Assembly (NCBI GenBank): GCA_963970005.1
Contig: CAXAMN010004114.1
Coordinates: 222,513-286,512, forward strand
Source of the DNA: Durusdinium trenchii
Taxonomy: Eukaryota > Sar > Dinophyceae > Suessiales > Symbiodiniaceae
Direction of reading: 5' to 3'
Length of the DNA: 64,000 nt
Position 1 is the first letter of the stretch, and every line of letters begins with the position of its first letter. The position numbers and the translations under genes were made by a program. Under the pieces are notes generated by a model, which saw only the letters and a program-made list of their open reading frames with translations, was not told the DNA's origin and did no database searches. Below are positions 35,001-47,884 of the stretch, piece after piece.

Positions 35001-37109
35001 GGGCTGACAGACGTCATCTATGACCAGAACAACAAAAAGTTCGCTGACCCAGGGGACCAGGTCATCATCCACCACATCAGGGCTCTCCACACCCTGATCC
35101 ACCACTGGCCCCCAGACCACATCCAGCACGTCGAACAGGCATGGCTGGGCATCCGTAACCAGATCCACAAGCAGCAGCACCCCTGGTACCACGTCAAGGG
35201 ACCAATGGCTGCCACCCTGGCATACCTCAAGGAATGGGGTTGGACGACGGATTCCATCTACCAATGGCGCCGGCATGAAACGGCCTTCATGACAGAAGCC
35301 CACATCAATCTGCAGGACGACTGGGCGACCATTGAACGAGCCCTCCACCATGAGGCACAGCAACAGCGGACCAGCCGGTTGGCCAGTAAACGGAACTGTC
35401 AAAATCTGGTCAGTGGGCTGGATTGGACCATCGCCACCAAAGCGGCGAGAACCCTCCCAAAGCAACAGGCCCAGCATATGAAGACATGGAACCAAGCAGC
35501 CCTCCACTACCGCCAAGGGGACCAGATCAAAACATGCCCTTTATGTGGAGTACCGGCAACACCCAAGCACATCGTATGGCTATGCACCTGGCACCACAAT
35601 CAAGGCCATGCACCGCTGGAAGTCGAATGGACAGAGCGGCTTCAAGATCCACTGGAGGAACCACTCTGGGCATACGGCTGGATCCCACGAGAACTGCAGG
35701 ATCACCTCCAACAGGCTCAACCGCTCCAGGGCCATGGATGCTGGAGTTCCCTCACTCCAAGCATGGCAAGGTCTTTCGGTGACGCTGGATGCCACCCCGT
35801 CCTCCTACGATCCGCGTTCCCAAGCATGGATTTTCGGGCTCTGCATCCACACTTACTCCATGGGCACCCTTTTGCGCAAAGGCACCATCACCGGCATGGC
35901 GCCCGGGCCCCAGTCCAAGGCCAGAGCCCTTTTTCAGGGCCTCCTCACGCTGACCCAACATGTCCTCACGCCAGTCAATGTCGTGGTTCAGCTGGGGTCA
36001 GTTTGGGAGGCATGGACTAACCCAAAGAAGCGGCAGGGGATCGAGGAGCACCTCTACCAGCACATCACCCCGCTTTACATCCACAAGAACACCAGAACAC
36101 CAGAGGCCCCAGGAAACGAGCCGCACTAAGGGACGCTGCTCTAGCAGCCTATGAACGAGCCAGCACCCTCTATGACAAACAAGCAGCGGACTGGCAAAAA
36201 ACCCTTGACCAGGACCACATGCAGCCAGACTTGAGAAGGTGTTCAAAGACCCGCAGCATTACATCCACGAAAAGCCAGTACGCCGGGCAGGGCACAACAC
36301 GAAGCAGTACAAGAAGCGCCTCATCAACCAATGCAAGCTCCCGTGGCAGCCCAACAAGCACCAATGGGCCCCTCACAGGAGCGGCTACCAGTGCCGTACA
36401 TGCCATACCCGAGTTTATCAAGGACTTACGGTGGAAGTCATTGAACAGCATCTCCAGCAGGACTGTGAACTCCTGGTCCACGAAGCACCAGAGCCTGATC
36501 TCCGCCCGAACAAACCGGTTGGGCAAAAGCTCACAAGGGCCAGCACCATCAAGCAGCTCCTTGAAGTCCAGCAACAACACCCACAAGCTCCTGACGAGCA
36601 CACATTCCAAGAGACGACTGGGTACCTCAAGTGCATGAAATGCAGCTTGTCCATCCACGAATGAAACCAATTTCCAGGAGTTCATCAACAGCCGCTGCAT
36701 CGATGAAAGCTATGGCAAAGCACATGAAGCCCACCACACCCATGCCCTATGGCAAAAGGGAAAGGGCATCAGGTGCACCAATTGTGGCACCCAGAGTCAC
36801 GTTGACGCGGAGGACAGGGTGATCTTGACCAAGGCCCTCAAGCGACCCTGCCAAGGTCAGAGTCAGAAATCACCCACCCTCGTGCAGTTGTTCAGCACCC
36901 AAAGCCAGCACAGCCAGACAGGCACCCAGGCAAAAAAAGTCACCCAAACAGGCCATAGACCCAGCCACCTCCAGAGCCGGCAGTGACCACCTTGGATGCA
37001 CCGGTTCTCCTCAGCGGCTGCTAGCTCCAACTTGGCAGACAGCCCACAGGAGCAAGGAGAGGAAGAACCCACACAAGATGACCCATGCATGGAAGTGGAC
37101 TACTTCTAA
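32032..37109 (+). pseudogene. LINE copy 4 ORF2, protease motifs kept, endonuclease C-terminus and RT core deleted
   Basis: The leader differs in sequence from copies 1 and 3. The protease has NPSARCYANAPWRAF and, after a frame change near 32915, ICHRGPTHDTGHYYTIL with WIADDGATP. The endonuclease begins normally (MIETHLDQQ, LVGDWNNHP, here with the canonical Asn-Asn) but jumps near 33990 to ETFPPLSNIPD, losing the DYAL and His motifs. Near 34660 the sequence jumps from MADRMRHR to VIVTDRVIHKELEKLL, removing RT motifs 1 to C (about 1 kb). The thumb region, the CPLCGVPATPKH finger, the RNase H-like domain and zinc ribbons follow with frame breaks near 35765, 36125, 36235 and 36660. The end is MEVDYF. 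Confidence 0.82.
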
Positions 37110-37213
37110 TGGCCAACCACGTGACAGGCACCTTCTGAGAAGCGGCCACTGAGGCAAATGCCACCGACACTGGCCACCACGGCCTGAGCACTCTGCCCCT
37201 CTAGAAGAAAAAA

Positions 37214-37227
37214 ATACATACATACAT
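37214..37227. repeat. (ACAT)n junction between LINE copies 4 and 5
   Basis: The CTCTAGAAGAAAAAAA 3' end of copy 4 is followed by only three to four ACAT units, the shortest junction in the array, then by truncated copy 5. Confidence 0.93.
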
Positions 37228-40200
37228 AAGCCAATTCCAAGGCACAGTTCTGGGATCCAAATTTCACTGGCAGATTCTTGCCCCGGATGCCACACTCCTC
37301 AATGGCAATGTGTTGGACTACGCTCTGATCCATAACCAGCTCGCTCCCCTCACTTCAATGACTACGGAGTGGGCAGTCCCCTGGCGACCGCATTGTCTGG
37401 TCACCTATGCTCTTGAACTGCCAGACGACTTCAGGAACTACAACCAGTCGCGCACCTTCCCGGCACTCCCTGACCGGCCCAATCCCGGTTTTCGGCCATG
37501 GACCACCTACGTCACACAGGTCGAAGAAGTCCAGCTCTACGACACCATGCCCAATCAGCCAGCAAAACACCTTGCGGACTGGGTTTCTGTCACTGAACAA
37601 TATCTATTACAACAGCACCCCTGGGCACCACAAGGGCGAGCCTCCAACCTCCAGGCGGAGTACAAACCACTCACCTCGCCCAAGGCCGGTCCAATCTGGA
37701 AGAAAGGTAAACCAGCCTTTTGGGAACAGCTCCAAGCACGCCTGAGCCTCATCCAGCACCAAGCGCACCCATCCCCAGGAACCATACAAGGTTTCCTCAA
37801 AGCCACCGAATCCACACCAAAGCACTGGATCGGCGAACCAGCCTGGGCTCAGTTCCTGGACATGATACAGCACTGGAACCACCACAAGGATCCACGCACA
37901 CTTGAGCTCATGCAGCATACGATCCAACATCAGCTTACTCAAGCACTCGAGCAATCCCGAACTGAGGGACAACTTCAGTACGCTGCCTGGATCAGACAAG
38001 GTGAAGCCAAAGGACTTCGAGGTCTTTTCAGGAACCTCAAGGCCAGTGAGCTGGCTTGGCAACGGCCATACCGCACTGTCCCCATGGCTGACAGAATGAG
38101 ACATCGACTCCACGACTGGCATCAACACTGGCAACCCACTGCCGACAACCAAGCTTTGGCAAGGGACTCCTTACAGGACAGTGCCCAAAAGCAAGCTGCA
38201 CAACTACCACCACTCACGATAGGACACCTGGCCAGGGTCCTCAAGCAGCTGCCGGACCGAGCATGTGGACCAGATGCCATCAGCACACAGCTCCTGAGGA
38301 ACACTCCCCCTCAGGCCCTGCGAAGTTTGCTCCAACTGCTGCAAGACATGGAGAAATCAGCCACCATGCCCACACAACTCCAGATGAGCCTGGTGGTGAT
38401 GCTGGCCAAAAACGAGAAGGTGGAACGACCAATCACCTTAACCAGCGTCCTCTATCGCACCTGGTGTCGCCTCCGCAAGAGCATGCTCGACAGCTGGCAA
38501 CTCAATTTGCCCTCATCCATGGACTATGATCGAGCACGACCAGGAGCCACAGCACTTCATGTAGCTCTTGACCGGCTACTTCGCCAGGAAAGCAACAAAA
38601 CACTGGCACAACACGGCATCACAGTTCTTTTGGACATGAGCACCTTCTACGACACCATCGACCTTAAGAAACTACAGACAGTGGCACAAGCACATGACTA
38701 TCCACCACTTGCCCTTGAGTTCGCCATGCAGGTCTACACGGGGCCAAAAGCAGTGCTAGCTGATGCTGAGCTCAGCCACTGGTTCCACGTCACCCATGGC
38801 GTAGCTGCCGGGTGCCCTCAGGCCCCATTGCTGGCTAAAGCCTTTCTCCAACCCATCCTCAGCCCTTTCCAGGCCAAGCATCCAGATTTGCACCTCAACG
38901 GATGGGTCGATGACATTGGTTTTGATGGCAATCACCACAACCCAGATACATTGGCCACCCGCATTGTGACAGCCTGGCATGAACTACGTAGTCAACTGAC
39001 AGATGCCGGCCTCAAAGTCAACAACCACAAAACTGCCTTTATAGTCACCGACAGAGCCACCCATAGAGCACTGGCCAAACTCCTCGGGCCCGATGATCCA
39101 CCCATCCAGTCGGTCATGAGAGACTTAGGCATAGATCACCAAGCAGGCAGAAGACGGCGCATCACCACCCTGCAGCACCGTTTCAAGAAGAACAGGTGGC
39201 AGGTGGAAGAACTCTTACAAGCAGAGGCCAAACAGCAGCGCCAGCATCGGTTCGCCAGCAGACGCAACTGCCAAGCACTCGTCAGCGGCATTGACTGGAC
39301 CACGGCATCTAAGGCCACCAAAAGCCTCAGCAAGGCCCAGGCCACACACATCCGCACTTGGAACCAAGCAGCCATCAGGTTCAAGGATGGCGCCAGCACC
39401 AAACTGTGCCCCATCTGCCAAGTCCCGGCGACACCGAAGCACATCATTTGGATGTGCAAATGGCACCACAACCAAAAGCACGCACCACTTCCAGCGCCAT
39501 GGACCGAAAGGCTACAAGACCCGCTGGAAGAGCCTCTCTGGGCTTACGGGTGGATTCCAAAAGAGCCACAGGACCACCTCCATTGTCCACTCGGCCTGGC
39601 AGGGCATGGCTGTTGGCAATCTCTGGAACCACTTCCACTACAACCGTGGCAAGGGCTTTCAGTCACTATCGATGCCACTCCCACGTCAGGAGACAAACGA
39701 GCTCAGGCCTGGATCTATGCCCTCTGCATTCATGGCTACTCTCTCGGAGCTCTGCAAAGAAAAGGTATTATTAGTGGAATGGCAAGAGGCCCTCAAACGA
39801 AAGCACGTGCCATTTTCCAAGGGCTCCTCACTCTGGCTCAATTCATCCAGACACCAACACGGGTGATTGTCCAGGTCAGTTCGGTCTGGGAAGCTTGGAT
39901 CAACCCAGCCAAGCGGAAGGGTTTTCATGACCTGGTCCAGGGGCAAGCAGCAGAGTACTTTACTCTGATCACACCCCTCTACATCCACAAGAACCACAAG
40001 ACCCCTGACGCTCCGGGCAACGAACCACATCTACGCCAGCGGCAAAGGGATGCAGCCCTAGAGCATCCACAACCCCGAGAAAGAAGTTTGGCAGCGCGTC
40101 CTCGACCAAGATCACCTGGAGATCTACACACATGCGGCCGCCAGACTGGCCAAAATCTACGAAGACAAGGAGCACTATCTGCACACCAAACCGGGCAGAG

Positions 40201-41231
40201 CAACAGCCCACAAGACCAAGCAAAGGAAAAAGACCCTCATCGCTCAGTGTCAGCAGCCCTGGCAACCGGGCAAGCATCAGTGGAAGGCCCACCGCAGCGG
40301 CTACCAATGCCACACCTGCCAAACCAGGGTCCACCAGGGCTTGCCGGCATCCATGATCGAAGAAAGGCTCCAAGAGGACTGTGCACAACTCACAGCACCA
40401 ACACCTGAACCAGATCTCCCACCCGGCCGGGCAGTTGGGAAGAAACCCACAAGGGCTAGCCGCATAGCCTCACTACTTCAGCTCCAACAAGAACATCCGA
40501 CCACCCCTGATGTTCATCACCTACAAGAGACCACTGGCTACTTGAAGTGCACCAAATGCAACCTGGCCATCCATAAACGGGCCAATGAAGAGTTATTCAA
40601 CCACTTCCTGACCAGCAGCTGCATTGATGCACCTTTCTCCCAAGTGCATGCAGCACACGGAACCCACACTTTGTGGCAGATTGGCAGAGGCATTCAATGC
40701 AAAGGCTGCGGACTTCACACCCACTTGGATGCTCAAGACCGGCTGATTCTCACGAAAGGGCTCCAACGGGAATGCAAAGGTCACAAACCGACCTCGCCGA
40801 CACTGGCTCATTTCTTCAGTCAGACCAATCCTCAAGGTCCTGCAGTACCACCTGAGCCACACCTCAGCACAGCTGCAGCTGCACCCATGTGGAAGCCACA
40901 TCACCGGCCATGACACCCAGCCAACTTCTGCTCCAGTTGCACCGGCTCAGGATTGTTCTGACGAACTATCACCTCCCGTGCCCAAAAAGCTCAGATTCTC
41001 GGCTGAGATGCAGCCAGAGACCGATGAGCAGAGTGCCACCACCCACGAAGAAGCTGAAGAAGAGGCGGACACTGTCAATGACCCGGAGATCCTTGTCGAC
41101 TTCTTTTGAGATGGCTGAGCGGCACTGAGGCCACAGCGCCGGAACCCAGGCCACCACGGCCCAACCGAAATGCACCTTCAGGAGAAAAAAATACATACAT
41201 ACATACATACATACATACATACATACATACA

Positions 41232-41260
<29 letters not shown>
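37228..41260 (+). mobile_element. LINE copy 5, 5'-truncated
   Basis: About 4 kb. Homology begins inside the endonuclease just after the GDWQNHP-equivalent, with SQFQGTVLGSKFHW right after the ACAT repeat. It ends with the A-tract and the longest ACAT tail of the array. It is closest to copy 4. Confidence 0.9.
37229..41109 (+). pseudogene. LINE copy 5 ORF2 fragment: endonuclease end, RT, RNase H-like, zinc ribbons
   Basis: The main frame runs to 40408 without a stop. It holds the last part of the endonuclease (LDYALIHN, WRPHCLV), a complete RT with VLLDMSTFYDTID, GVAAGCPQAP and NGWVDDIGFD, and then an in-frame internal deletion near 39195. There RFKKNR joins WQVEELLQ, removing about 170 residues of the thumb-linked region that copy 4 still has. 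The RNase H-like domain and CPICQVPATPKH finger follow. Frame changes occur near 40060 and near 40880. The tail carries SPTLAHFFSQT (PIP-like), KKLRFSAEM and the end ILVDFF. Confidence 0.83.
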
Positions 41261-41267
<7 letters not shown>

Positions 41268-41283
41268 TATACATATATATACA
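41192..41283. repeat. (ACAT)n and (AT)n repeat, 3' end of the LINE array
   Basis: About 17 ACAT units follow the A-tract of copy 5 and run into an AT-rich tail (atatatatacatatatatac). This is the distal boundary of the array and may combine the element's tail with original target repeat. Confidence 0.93.
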
Positions 41284-43599
41284 AGGATAATTACAAGTTG
41301 AGAACGCGCACGCCCAAACCTTCCTCGGTGTTGCAACAAACAAACTGATCTTCTAAGACTTGAAAGCAAAGCAAGACCAGGATTTGCAGATCGCTCGTGC
41401 TTGTGTGTGGTGTGATCAAGTAGCATCCTGCAGGTTCCAAACAGGCCATGTCACGCCCAACAGCGTGGATACCTCAGACAGGTTCAGCTCATGCCAACTC
41501 GACCTGATCATGCAAAGGCAAGTTACGGCGGAGTCTTCGGACTGTTTTTGAAGACCAAGCCGCCCAAGCCGCCCAAGCCCATCGCATTGACCTCAAACCT
41601 CGATTCCTGAGCTGCACTGGCGGGTTGCGCGTAAAACATTTTGCATTCAAGCGGGTCAGGAAGTGTGATGGATTTGCTTTTGAATTTCCAAGGAGGCGTA
41701 GCAAATCGGTGCCACTACAGCCACTTGACAGCAAGTTCATTCTGGCAGGCAAACATTCAAACCCGTTGCAGCCGAGGCATTTGATTATTGAAAGTGAGAC
41801 ATGATTCCAAACATGGTGGCGTGACAGATGAAGTACTGTAAGTGGCTGTGCTGTTCTGCTGATTTCAAGGTTGCCAGATGTTTTGTTTATTAGTATTGGA
41901 TGTTGCTTGAGTTCAGTTGTCACGCAGGGTGCATGATTTGTCAGCTGACAAGTTTGATTTGGCGGAACCATTAGTATTCGCATATATTCGCCGGGACAGC
42001 GGGGAAGCTGACAGTGCGAGGGAAAAAGAGACAAATGTCATGATTCACGAAGGAAAAAAAGCGAATTAAGGACAAAAGGATGCAAAAGGGCTGTTCGGGA
42101 AGGACACAAGCCTTTGAACCTCAATGTGTCTTGCACTGTTTGGTCTCGAAGCACGGAGCATTGCATTCAAAGGTGGTTGTACTGAGGCGGGATCAAAGAT
42201 CATGCAGCTTAAAGTTGAAAAATGGACCTATGCAGCTTAAGGTTTGTTGAAGTCTATGTTGTCTTGATGGACCGATCTCGCATATGGAGAACATTGGGGA
42301 GCAATGCGTTCATCCAGGTCATGACATACTCGCGGCGAAACCGGTTGCTTCCTCTAACCCTGATCGCAGCTGGAGGCGGGATACGTTTTGTATGTTCCTG
42401 TATTTTCAGGTTTCAAGTGTGATGTGGGATGTTGCATTGACGCGAAGCCAAGCAGCATTGGATGGCTGTGTTGCATTGTGGCCTGATTATGATGGACAAC
42501 AGCAAATTGCCGTTTATTCAATAAATCCCCTGTCAACGAAGGGATCAGGGCAACAATTATAACGAGTCGACGCACGTGAAGTGATACCGTGATATTGGCT
42601 GCTGGCACTGCTAGCTTTCCTGGGGCGTAACGACTTGGTCATGCAAGGAATTTGACAATAGGGCTTGCGTCCAAGAGATTTGCGTTTGATTGCGATGTAT
42701 GTCCATGTCGAGAGAGGGGTGATGGGTGGATGGAGGATGACTGCAGCAGTGGATGGAGGGATGGCTGGCTGCCTCGCCTCCAATCCGCTGTTTCATATGC
42801 TTTAACCCCAGACAGTACTGTAATATACTGTAATACTATTCAGTAATGCATGTTTTCTGTTTTGTTGCCACCTCGATCGTATAGGCTCTCTTTAACGGGC
42901 GTCAAGGCCACGTCACTGAATCGATGAGCCAGTGGGAGGATGAGCCATGGGCTGGCATAGGCATATATTTGTTCATAGAAATTATTTGTATTTCTTGTAT
43001 GTCCGTGTCTTCTTTTTTGTATTGGCCGATCACCTTTTCCCTAGCCAACTCAAAGAAGAGCCCAAAAAAGAGAAAATAACAAAAGGAATGTCTGGTGGTG
43101 ATTTGTGGTGAAAAATAAATAGATTACGAAAGCCAGCCGATAGGCTAGGCTTGAGCTTTAGAGCGAACGAAGTGAGTTAAGGGGGGTGGGGGGGGTGGTC
43201 GTTGGGGTGAACCCAGAGCTTGGGGAGAGCGCTCCAAAGCGAGGGTCAGAAAAGCAGTGAAAATGGGGTCTGGTGATGCGAGTGATGCAGCAATGGACGC
43301 CGAGTAGTGCATCGTGCATCATTCTTTGGAGTCTATAGAGCAGACCGCAGCCGCATGTAGGATACGAGGCCCCACGACAACCCGTAACTCGGGAAATCCA
43401 TAGAGAACCGAAAGTGACATGAGTTCAAGTCCATGAATTTGGACTGTTTCGGCGGGCGCCTGCGAGGTTGACTACATATCCGCATAGGGCTCCTGCCCCC
43501 TAGCAAAAACTATACTTGCACTATGTCCTCGGTCGAGTGGATGCTTCTCGCGGCGTCCCCACGCACCGAACGTTTTTCCGGCTTGCCGGTGCAGATAGA
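41284..43599. other. Gene-free stretch
   Basis: No supported gene. Open frames are short and non-overlapping with any recognisable domain. A G-run of about 20 bases lies near 43180-43200. The rest appears to be unique intergenic or intronic DNA. Confidence 0.45.
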
Positions 43600-43660
43600 C
43601 AGATACATACATAGATAGAGATAGAGATAGAGATAGAGATAGAGATAGATAGATAAATAC
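43596..43660. repeat. (GATAGA)n / (GATA)n microsatellite
   Basis: Alternating GATA and GATAGA units run from atacatagatagag to agatagataaat. It begins with a short ATACATACATA but has no LINE attached. Confidence 0.9.
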
Positions 43661-45236
43661 TCATGACGTCGCCTTTTTGCTGGCAGCCCTGGCCGAATCC
43701 AGTCAGCCTGGGTCCACGGCCCAAAGATCTACACACGCAGGTGCCAAAGTCAAGCGCAGAGTTGATAAGAAAGAGAAGAATAAAGAAGGTTTTTGGATCG
43801 GTGAAAAGAGAACATGATCCACTCAAGTCCAGGCATGTGCATCGATAGGCACACAAATCCTCAGTCCTTTACTAGCCCAAGCTACTCCTGCTGGACCTCC
43901 CCTTCTGCGCCGCGGGATCAAACGTCCGTGTCCCGGCTAAGACGTGCCTGTTCACTCTTCCAAATCAACGAATGCCGCTTTTCGACGCGCCGCAGTATTG
44001 CAAACTTCAAACACTCCAAATGTAACAAACACAAAAAGTTGCTTCCTTTCAAACGCATGCCGTACTCGCGCGCGCCGCGCGGCGACGCTCACTATGGAGA
44101 AGGTCTTTCTGCGCGCGCACGTGGTATTCCACCACTCGAACACAGACGGTAACGGTGATGTCGCCTTCCAACTTCCATAAGATGTGTGACAAACACATGC
44201 CATTGCCTTGTCACGATGACCTACACCAACATACAACGTATCGCGTTTCTCTTTCACTACTTTCATACCAAACTTATCCCAAAGCCGCCCTGCTTGCTTC
44301 TCTGCTCCCTCCATCACCATTACATACCCCCCCCCCGCATCCGCACCGCTGACTCGCAAGCTGCCGACCATGTGTCTTGCGCCGCGACGCCCGCCAGAAA
44401 AAGAGACACTCGTCTGGCGGCTGCGTGCTTTCGTCCCCCCTTCTCAGGTATGTGTATATATAAATACATCATGCGTGATGCACACCGACAGTAGTGGGAA
44501 TGGGTGACCGTTATGGGCATGGGCGCAGGCCGGTACAGGCAAGGAAGCTTATGACTGCGGCAGGTTTGCTCTGTCACACCTTTGTTGGACCTGGGTATAC
44601 GTTTTGAACTTAGATGAGAACTTGCTTACGTACGTTTTTACGCTCTTTGGAGCTTCCCAAGGCCCAGGCGCCCTGAGTGCAAATCAACAGATGGCAGGAG
44701 CGAGTGATGCCCTTCTTTCTAAAATCCAAATCTGGTTCTTTGACACAAGCATGCAGCTCTACCGCTCGAATGGGGCCAGGACAGTTGATTGCGCGGTGGA
44801 CAGCTCGGAGACAACAGTGCCCCGTGGAACCAATATTCAGGTATGCGAGTTTCAGCACTGTTGTGCCCATGCTGCGCAGAAACATACACGGAACTTAAAT
44901 TGACACCAGTTCCATTGTTTTTGTTCCATGAATGATACAGCAAATAGACCGTAGGAGCTGTTTGCACACGAAGGTACTTCCGCTAGCGTTTGCTTTGCCT
45001 GCAATCGCAAGTGCTGTTCCCTGAGACTTGTTAGGAGCTAGCAGCTGTATCTCAACCAGCTTAATTGTAAGGGCTCCGCCCGGGTGCCGCCGACCCCTTT
45101 TCATCTCGAGGGTTTGGCGGTTGAACCTTGACAACTTCCTGGGATTCAACAGCGAGACTTGGATGGGCTTCACACCAATGCTGGCATTCAACCAGCTGCC
45201 GAGAAGAGGGCAAGGCTGCGGTGAGGCTCTGGGGAG
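43661..45236. other. Gene-poor stretch with one weak exon-like frame
   Basis: No confident gene. The frame at 44604-44903 (+, 99 aa) has moderately even composition and contains a donor-like CAG|GTATGCG at 44838, so it could be an exon, but no domain or second exon is visible. A C-run lies near 44328-44337. Confidence 0.35.
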
Positions 45237-45612
45237 CGTTTGAAGCCGAGCCAAAATGCCTAACGTTGCCTTCGGAAGCCCATAAGAAGAGAGGAGGCAG
45301 GCTTCGGACAGGCCACAGAGAGGCCGCAAGAGGCCTGCCGGCTGCCGAGAGGCTTTTGAAGCCGGTCCAAAATGCCTCACGTTGCCTTCGGAAGCCCATA
45401 AGAAGAGAGGAGGCAGGCCACAGAGAGGCCGCAAGAGGCCTGCCGGCTGCCGAGAAGCTTCGGACAGGCCACAGAGAGGCCGCAAGAGGCCGAAAAGCTT
45501 TTGAAGGCGGTCCAAAATGCCTAAACGTCGCCTTCGGAAGCCCATAAGAAGAGAGGAGGCAGGCTTCGGACAGGCCACAGAGAGGCCGCAACAGGCCGGC
45601 CAGCTGGTGAGG
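45237..45612. repeat. Tandem repeat, about 110-bp unit (three to four copies)
   Basis: The unit is built from the phrases TTTTGAAGCCGGTCCAAAATG, TTGCCTTCGGAAGCCCATAAG, AGAGAGGAGGCAGG, CTTCGGACAGGCCACAGAGAG and GCCGCAAGAGGCCTGCCGGC. Copies lose or gain the 11-bp CTTCGGACAGG module. Translated frames on both strands are low-complexity repeats (for example RPLAASLWPV on the reverse strand), not genes. Confidence 0.85.
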
Positions 45613-47279
45613 CCTCGGACAGGCCTTTGGAAGTGCTTGGAAGGGTTCTGCTAGGCTTGTCCATCAAAATCCAGAAACTGTTTCTGACAGTGACGGCTCT
45701 GCTATGTCTTTCTTCTAGCGGCCAACATGTTTGTCACATGGCTTGTCTTGTACCTACTTGCGGCCTTTCCCCAGCGTCACCAAAAACCAGCTTTTGTCAG
45801 AAAACCTAGGTTGCTTTGCTCCTTAGCCTTGATCTGAGATGAAAGACTTTTCAATAAATGGCCCTTGGGCTCTTGGGCCGAGGCGTCCAGCCAGCCCATG
45901 CATTTTTACCAGAAGAGGAGAGGTGACGAGGGGCAATAAAGTCGGAGAAATTGCTGAAATGTCCAATTCAAATTGGAGAATTGAGGAGCAGCAGGGCTAC
46001 ATCCAAAATTTCCTTGGAACCTCGTCAAGCTCACTTGTGCATTGTTCCTCAAGTGATAATTTCACGTGCGGATGTTTGTATTTTCTTTCGTTGCAATTTG
46101 AGGATATGCGAACTTAACCATCAACTTTATTCTTGGCTTCTTCGGCCACACAGCTCAGTATAGCTGACAAGATTCTGCTTATGACGATATGAATCAGTAT
46201 AGATGCAGCGGTGGAGATTCTCATTTTGTGGTCAGGTATGGTGTTTGGCCCAGTTATCAGGCAATTTCAAAAGCCTGGCCCACAGAAGGCCTGATGGCGT
46301 TGAGTCATTATAAGATCAGCTGTATCTAGTGGAAGGGAAACGCCCGAGAAAGGCAGGCTGTCGAATGTGATCTTCACTGTATGATGACACGTTGAAGGGG
46401 AACCGTGAGTGAGGAAACCGGCTCGTCCAAGTCAGGAAGCCATTTTGACAGAGTCAGGAAACCCTAGGAAATGCGCAGTCAGGGTACCCACCTTGCGGGC
46501 AGGGTACTCTTTAATGGCGAAACACGGGTATTAATAACGCAGCATAGATGTTAATAGCGAAAAGAATGGATTGTCTGCTGTTCAGTCTACACAAAGATTT
46601 TCATAACGAAACACACCTGTTGAATTCATCCTGGAGCTGGAGGTCAACCATGCGGGAATTATTTTTTCCGCTGCAAGGTCAAACAACTCTGCGCTCTTCA
46701 CTTCTTCTTGCTTCCGTCAGCCCTCGGCACAGAAGCAAGACGCCTTTGGCTAGCGGCTAGCAGCATTCTCAAGAACCTGCACACTTGATGTCCAGCTGGC
46801 CCAGTCGGCTCGCGTGCGGCGGGCCCGCTGGGACATTTGTGGACCAGACTGTTTGCCTTTTGGCATGCCGGCCCAAAAGCAGCACGTCGAAAGTCTCTCG
46901 CTGAAGCTTGCTCCCCTTCTGTCTTCCTCCCACTGCAGACAGCACCTTGTGCCTGCATCCTTCCAAATCATTTTAGGGGTACGAAGTCGTTTGGATCATC
47001 GTTGTATACGTTGAGTCTCAACGTTGAGTCCCAAGCATTCTGGAATCTCAACATCTCGGCTTCGACCGAACAGACCCGTTCCTTCCGATATGACCAAACT
47101 TTGCGACGACCTTTCTAGGCCGTCCCGTGCATATCTGTGCATCCCCAACATTCACCACCTCATGAAGCATCAAGACCTTCAGCGCTTTTGCTGCGGATGG
47201 AGCTGTTCGCGTGTCATGCCCGAACAAACCACGCCAGTCAAGCCTTTCTAATACCCTCAAAGTCATAGAAAAGGCTTCA
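45613..47279. other. Gene-free stretch
   Basis: I see no gene or clear repeat. Short frames near 46700-47270 overlap in several phases without motifs. Confidence 0.4.
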
Positions 47280-47445
47280 GATCAGAGATCGGAGCAGGTT
47301 CCGGAGCAGGCTGCGAACGTTCCGGAGCAAGGTCCATAGCAAGTTCTGGGGCATGTTCGAGAGCAGGTTCCGGAGCAAGTTGCGCGGAGCAAGTAGCGCG
47401 AAGCAAGTAGCGCGAAGCAAGAGCAGCAGGTTCCGAAGCAGATCC
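47280..47445. repeat. Degenerate minisatellite, GGAGCAGGTTCC type
   Basis: Ten or more diverged copies of a GAGCAGGTTCCG-like unit of about 12-15 bases, with variants such as GAGCAAGTAGCGCGAA. It translates on the reverse strand to Pro-Glu/Leu-Leu-rich repeat. The same unit recurs at 48570-48685. Confidence 0.8.
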
Positions 47446-47884
47446 CCCTTGCTTGCGCCATACTGAAATCCTAGGGGTAGACGGCCAGAATTCAGAAAAA
47501 TAAAACTTTCGAAAAAAAGAAAAAATAAGGAAGTCAGGTAGGACCCCAGGAAAATACACCAGAAATGTTGCTTTTTTGAAATCCTTTTGCTCAAGGTTAG
47601 GCGCCAGGATTCCAAAAGCACGTTAGACTACAGGATTTTACTGAAGCTGTAGGAGTTCACAAGGTAGAGATGCTGGGGTTGGGCTAGGATTTTGGAGATA
47701 CTGGAGAGGACGCTTTTCGTGGACAGTTTTTGTCAACCTCTTGCTGTACCCAGCTCCGAAACGCACAGAGAAGCGGCACAATGCAACCAAACTTTCAAGC
47801 GCAACGACACCCTGCAGCGGGACCAGCACCTACGCTCCAATGCGCACACGCCCACGCTTTTTGCAGCCTGGAAGCTTGTATCCA

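Larger units (their letters stand above)
30797..37227 (+). mobile_element. LINE copy 4, full-length ends, lacks the RT core
   Basis: About 6.4 kb with intact 5' and 3' termini. It belongs to a different subfamily from copies 1-3: its protein is closer to copy 5, for example MRDLGIDHSAGRRRRI against MRDLGIDHQAGRRRRI. The endonuclease C-terminus and most of the RT palm are deleted, so it cannot be autonomous, although ORF1 and most of the protease domain remain. Confidence 0.9.

Noticed and set aside
10817-41283. The tandem LINE array as a CRISPR-like or satellite array
   Set aside because: The units are diverged coding elements of different length with RT and endonuclease domains; the repeats between them are simple microsatellites, not spacer-flanking direct repeats.
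43596-43660. GATA-type microsatellite as another LINE tail
   Set aside because: No A-tract or ORF2 3' sequence precedes it and the unit differs from ACAT.
45061-45591. Reverse-strand frame with repeated RPLAASLWPV
   Set aside because: It lies wholly within the 110-bp tandem repeat and changes phase with it.
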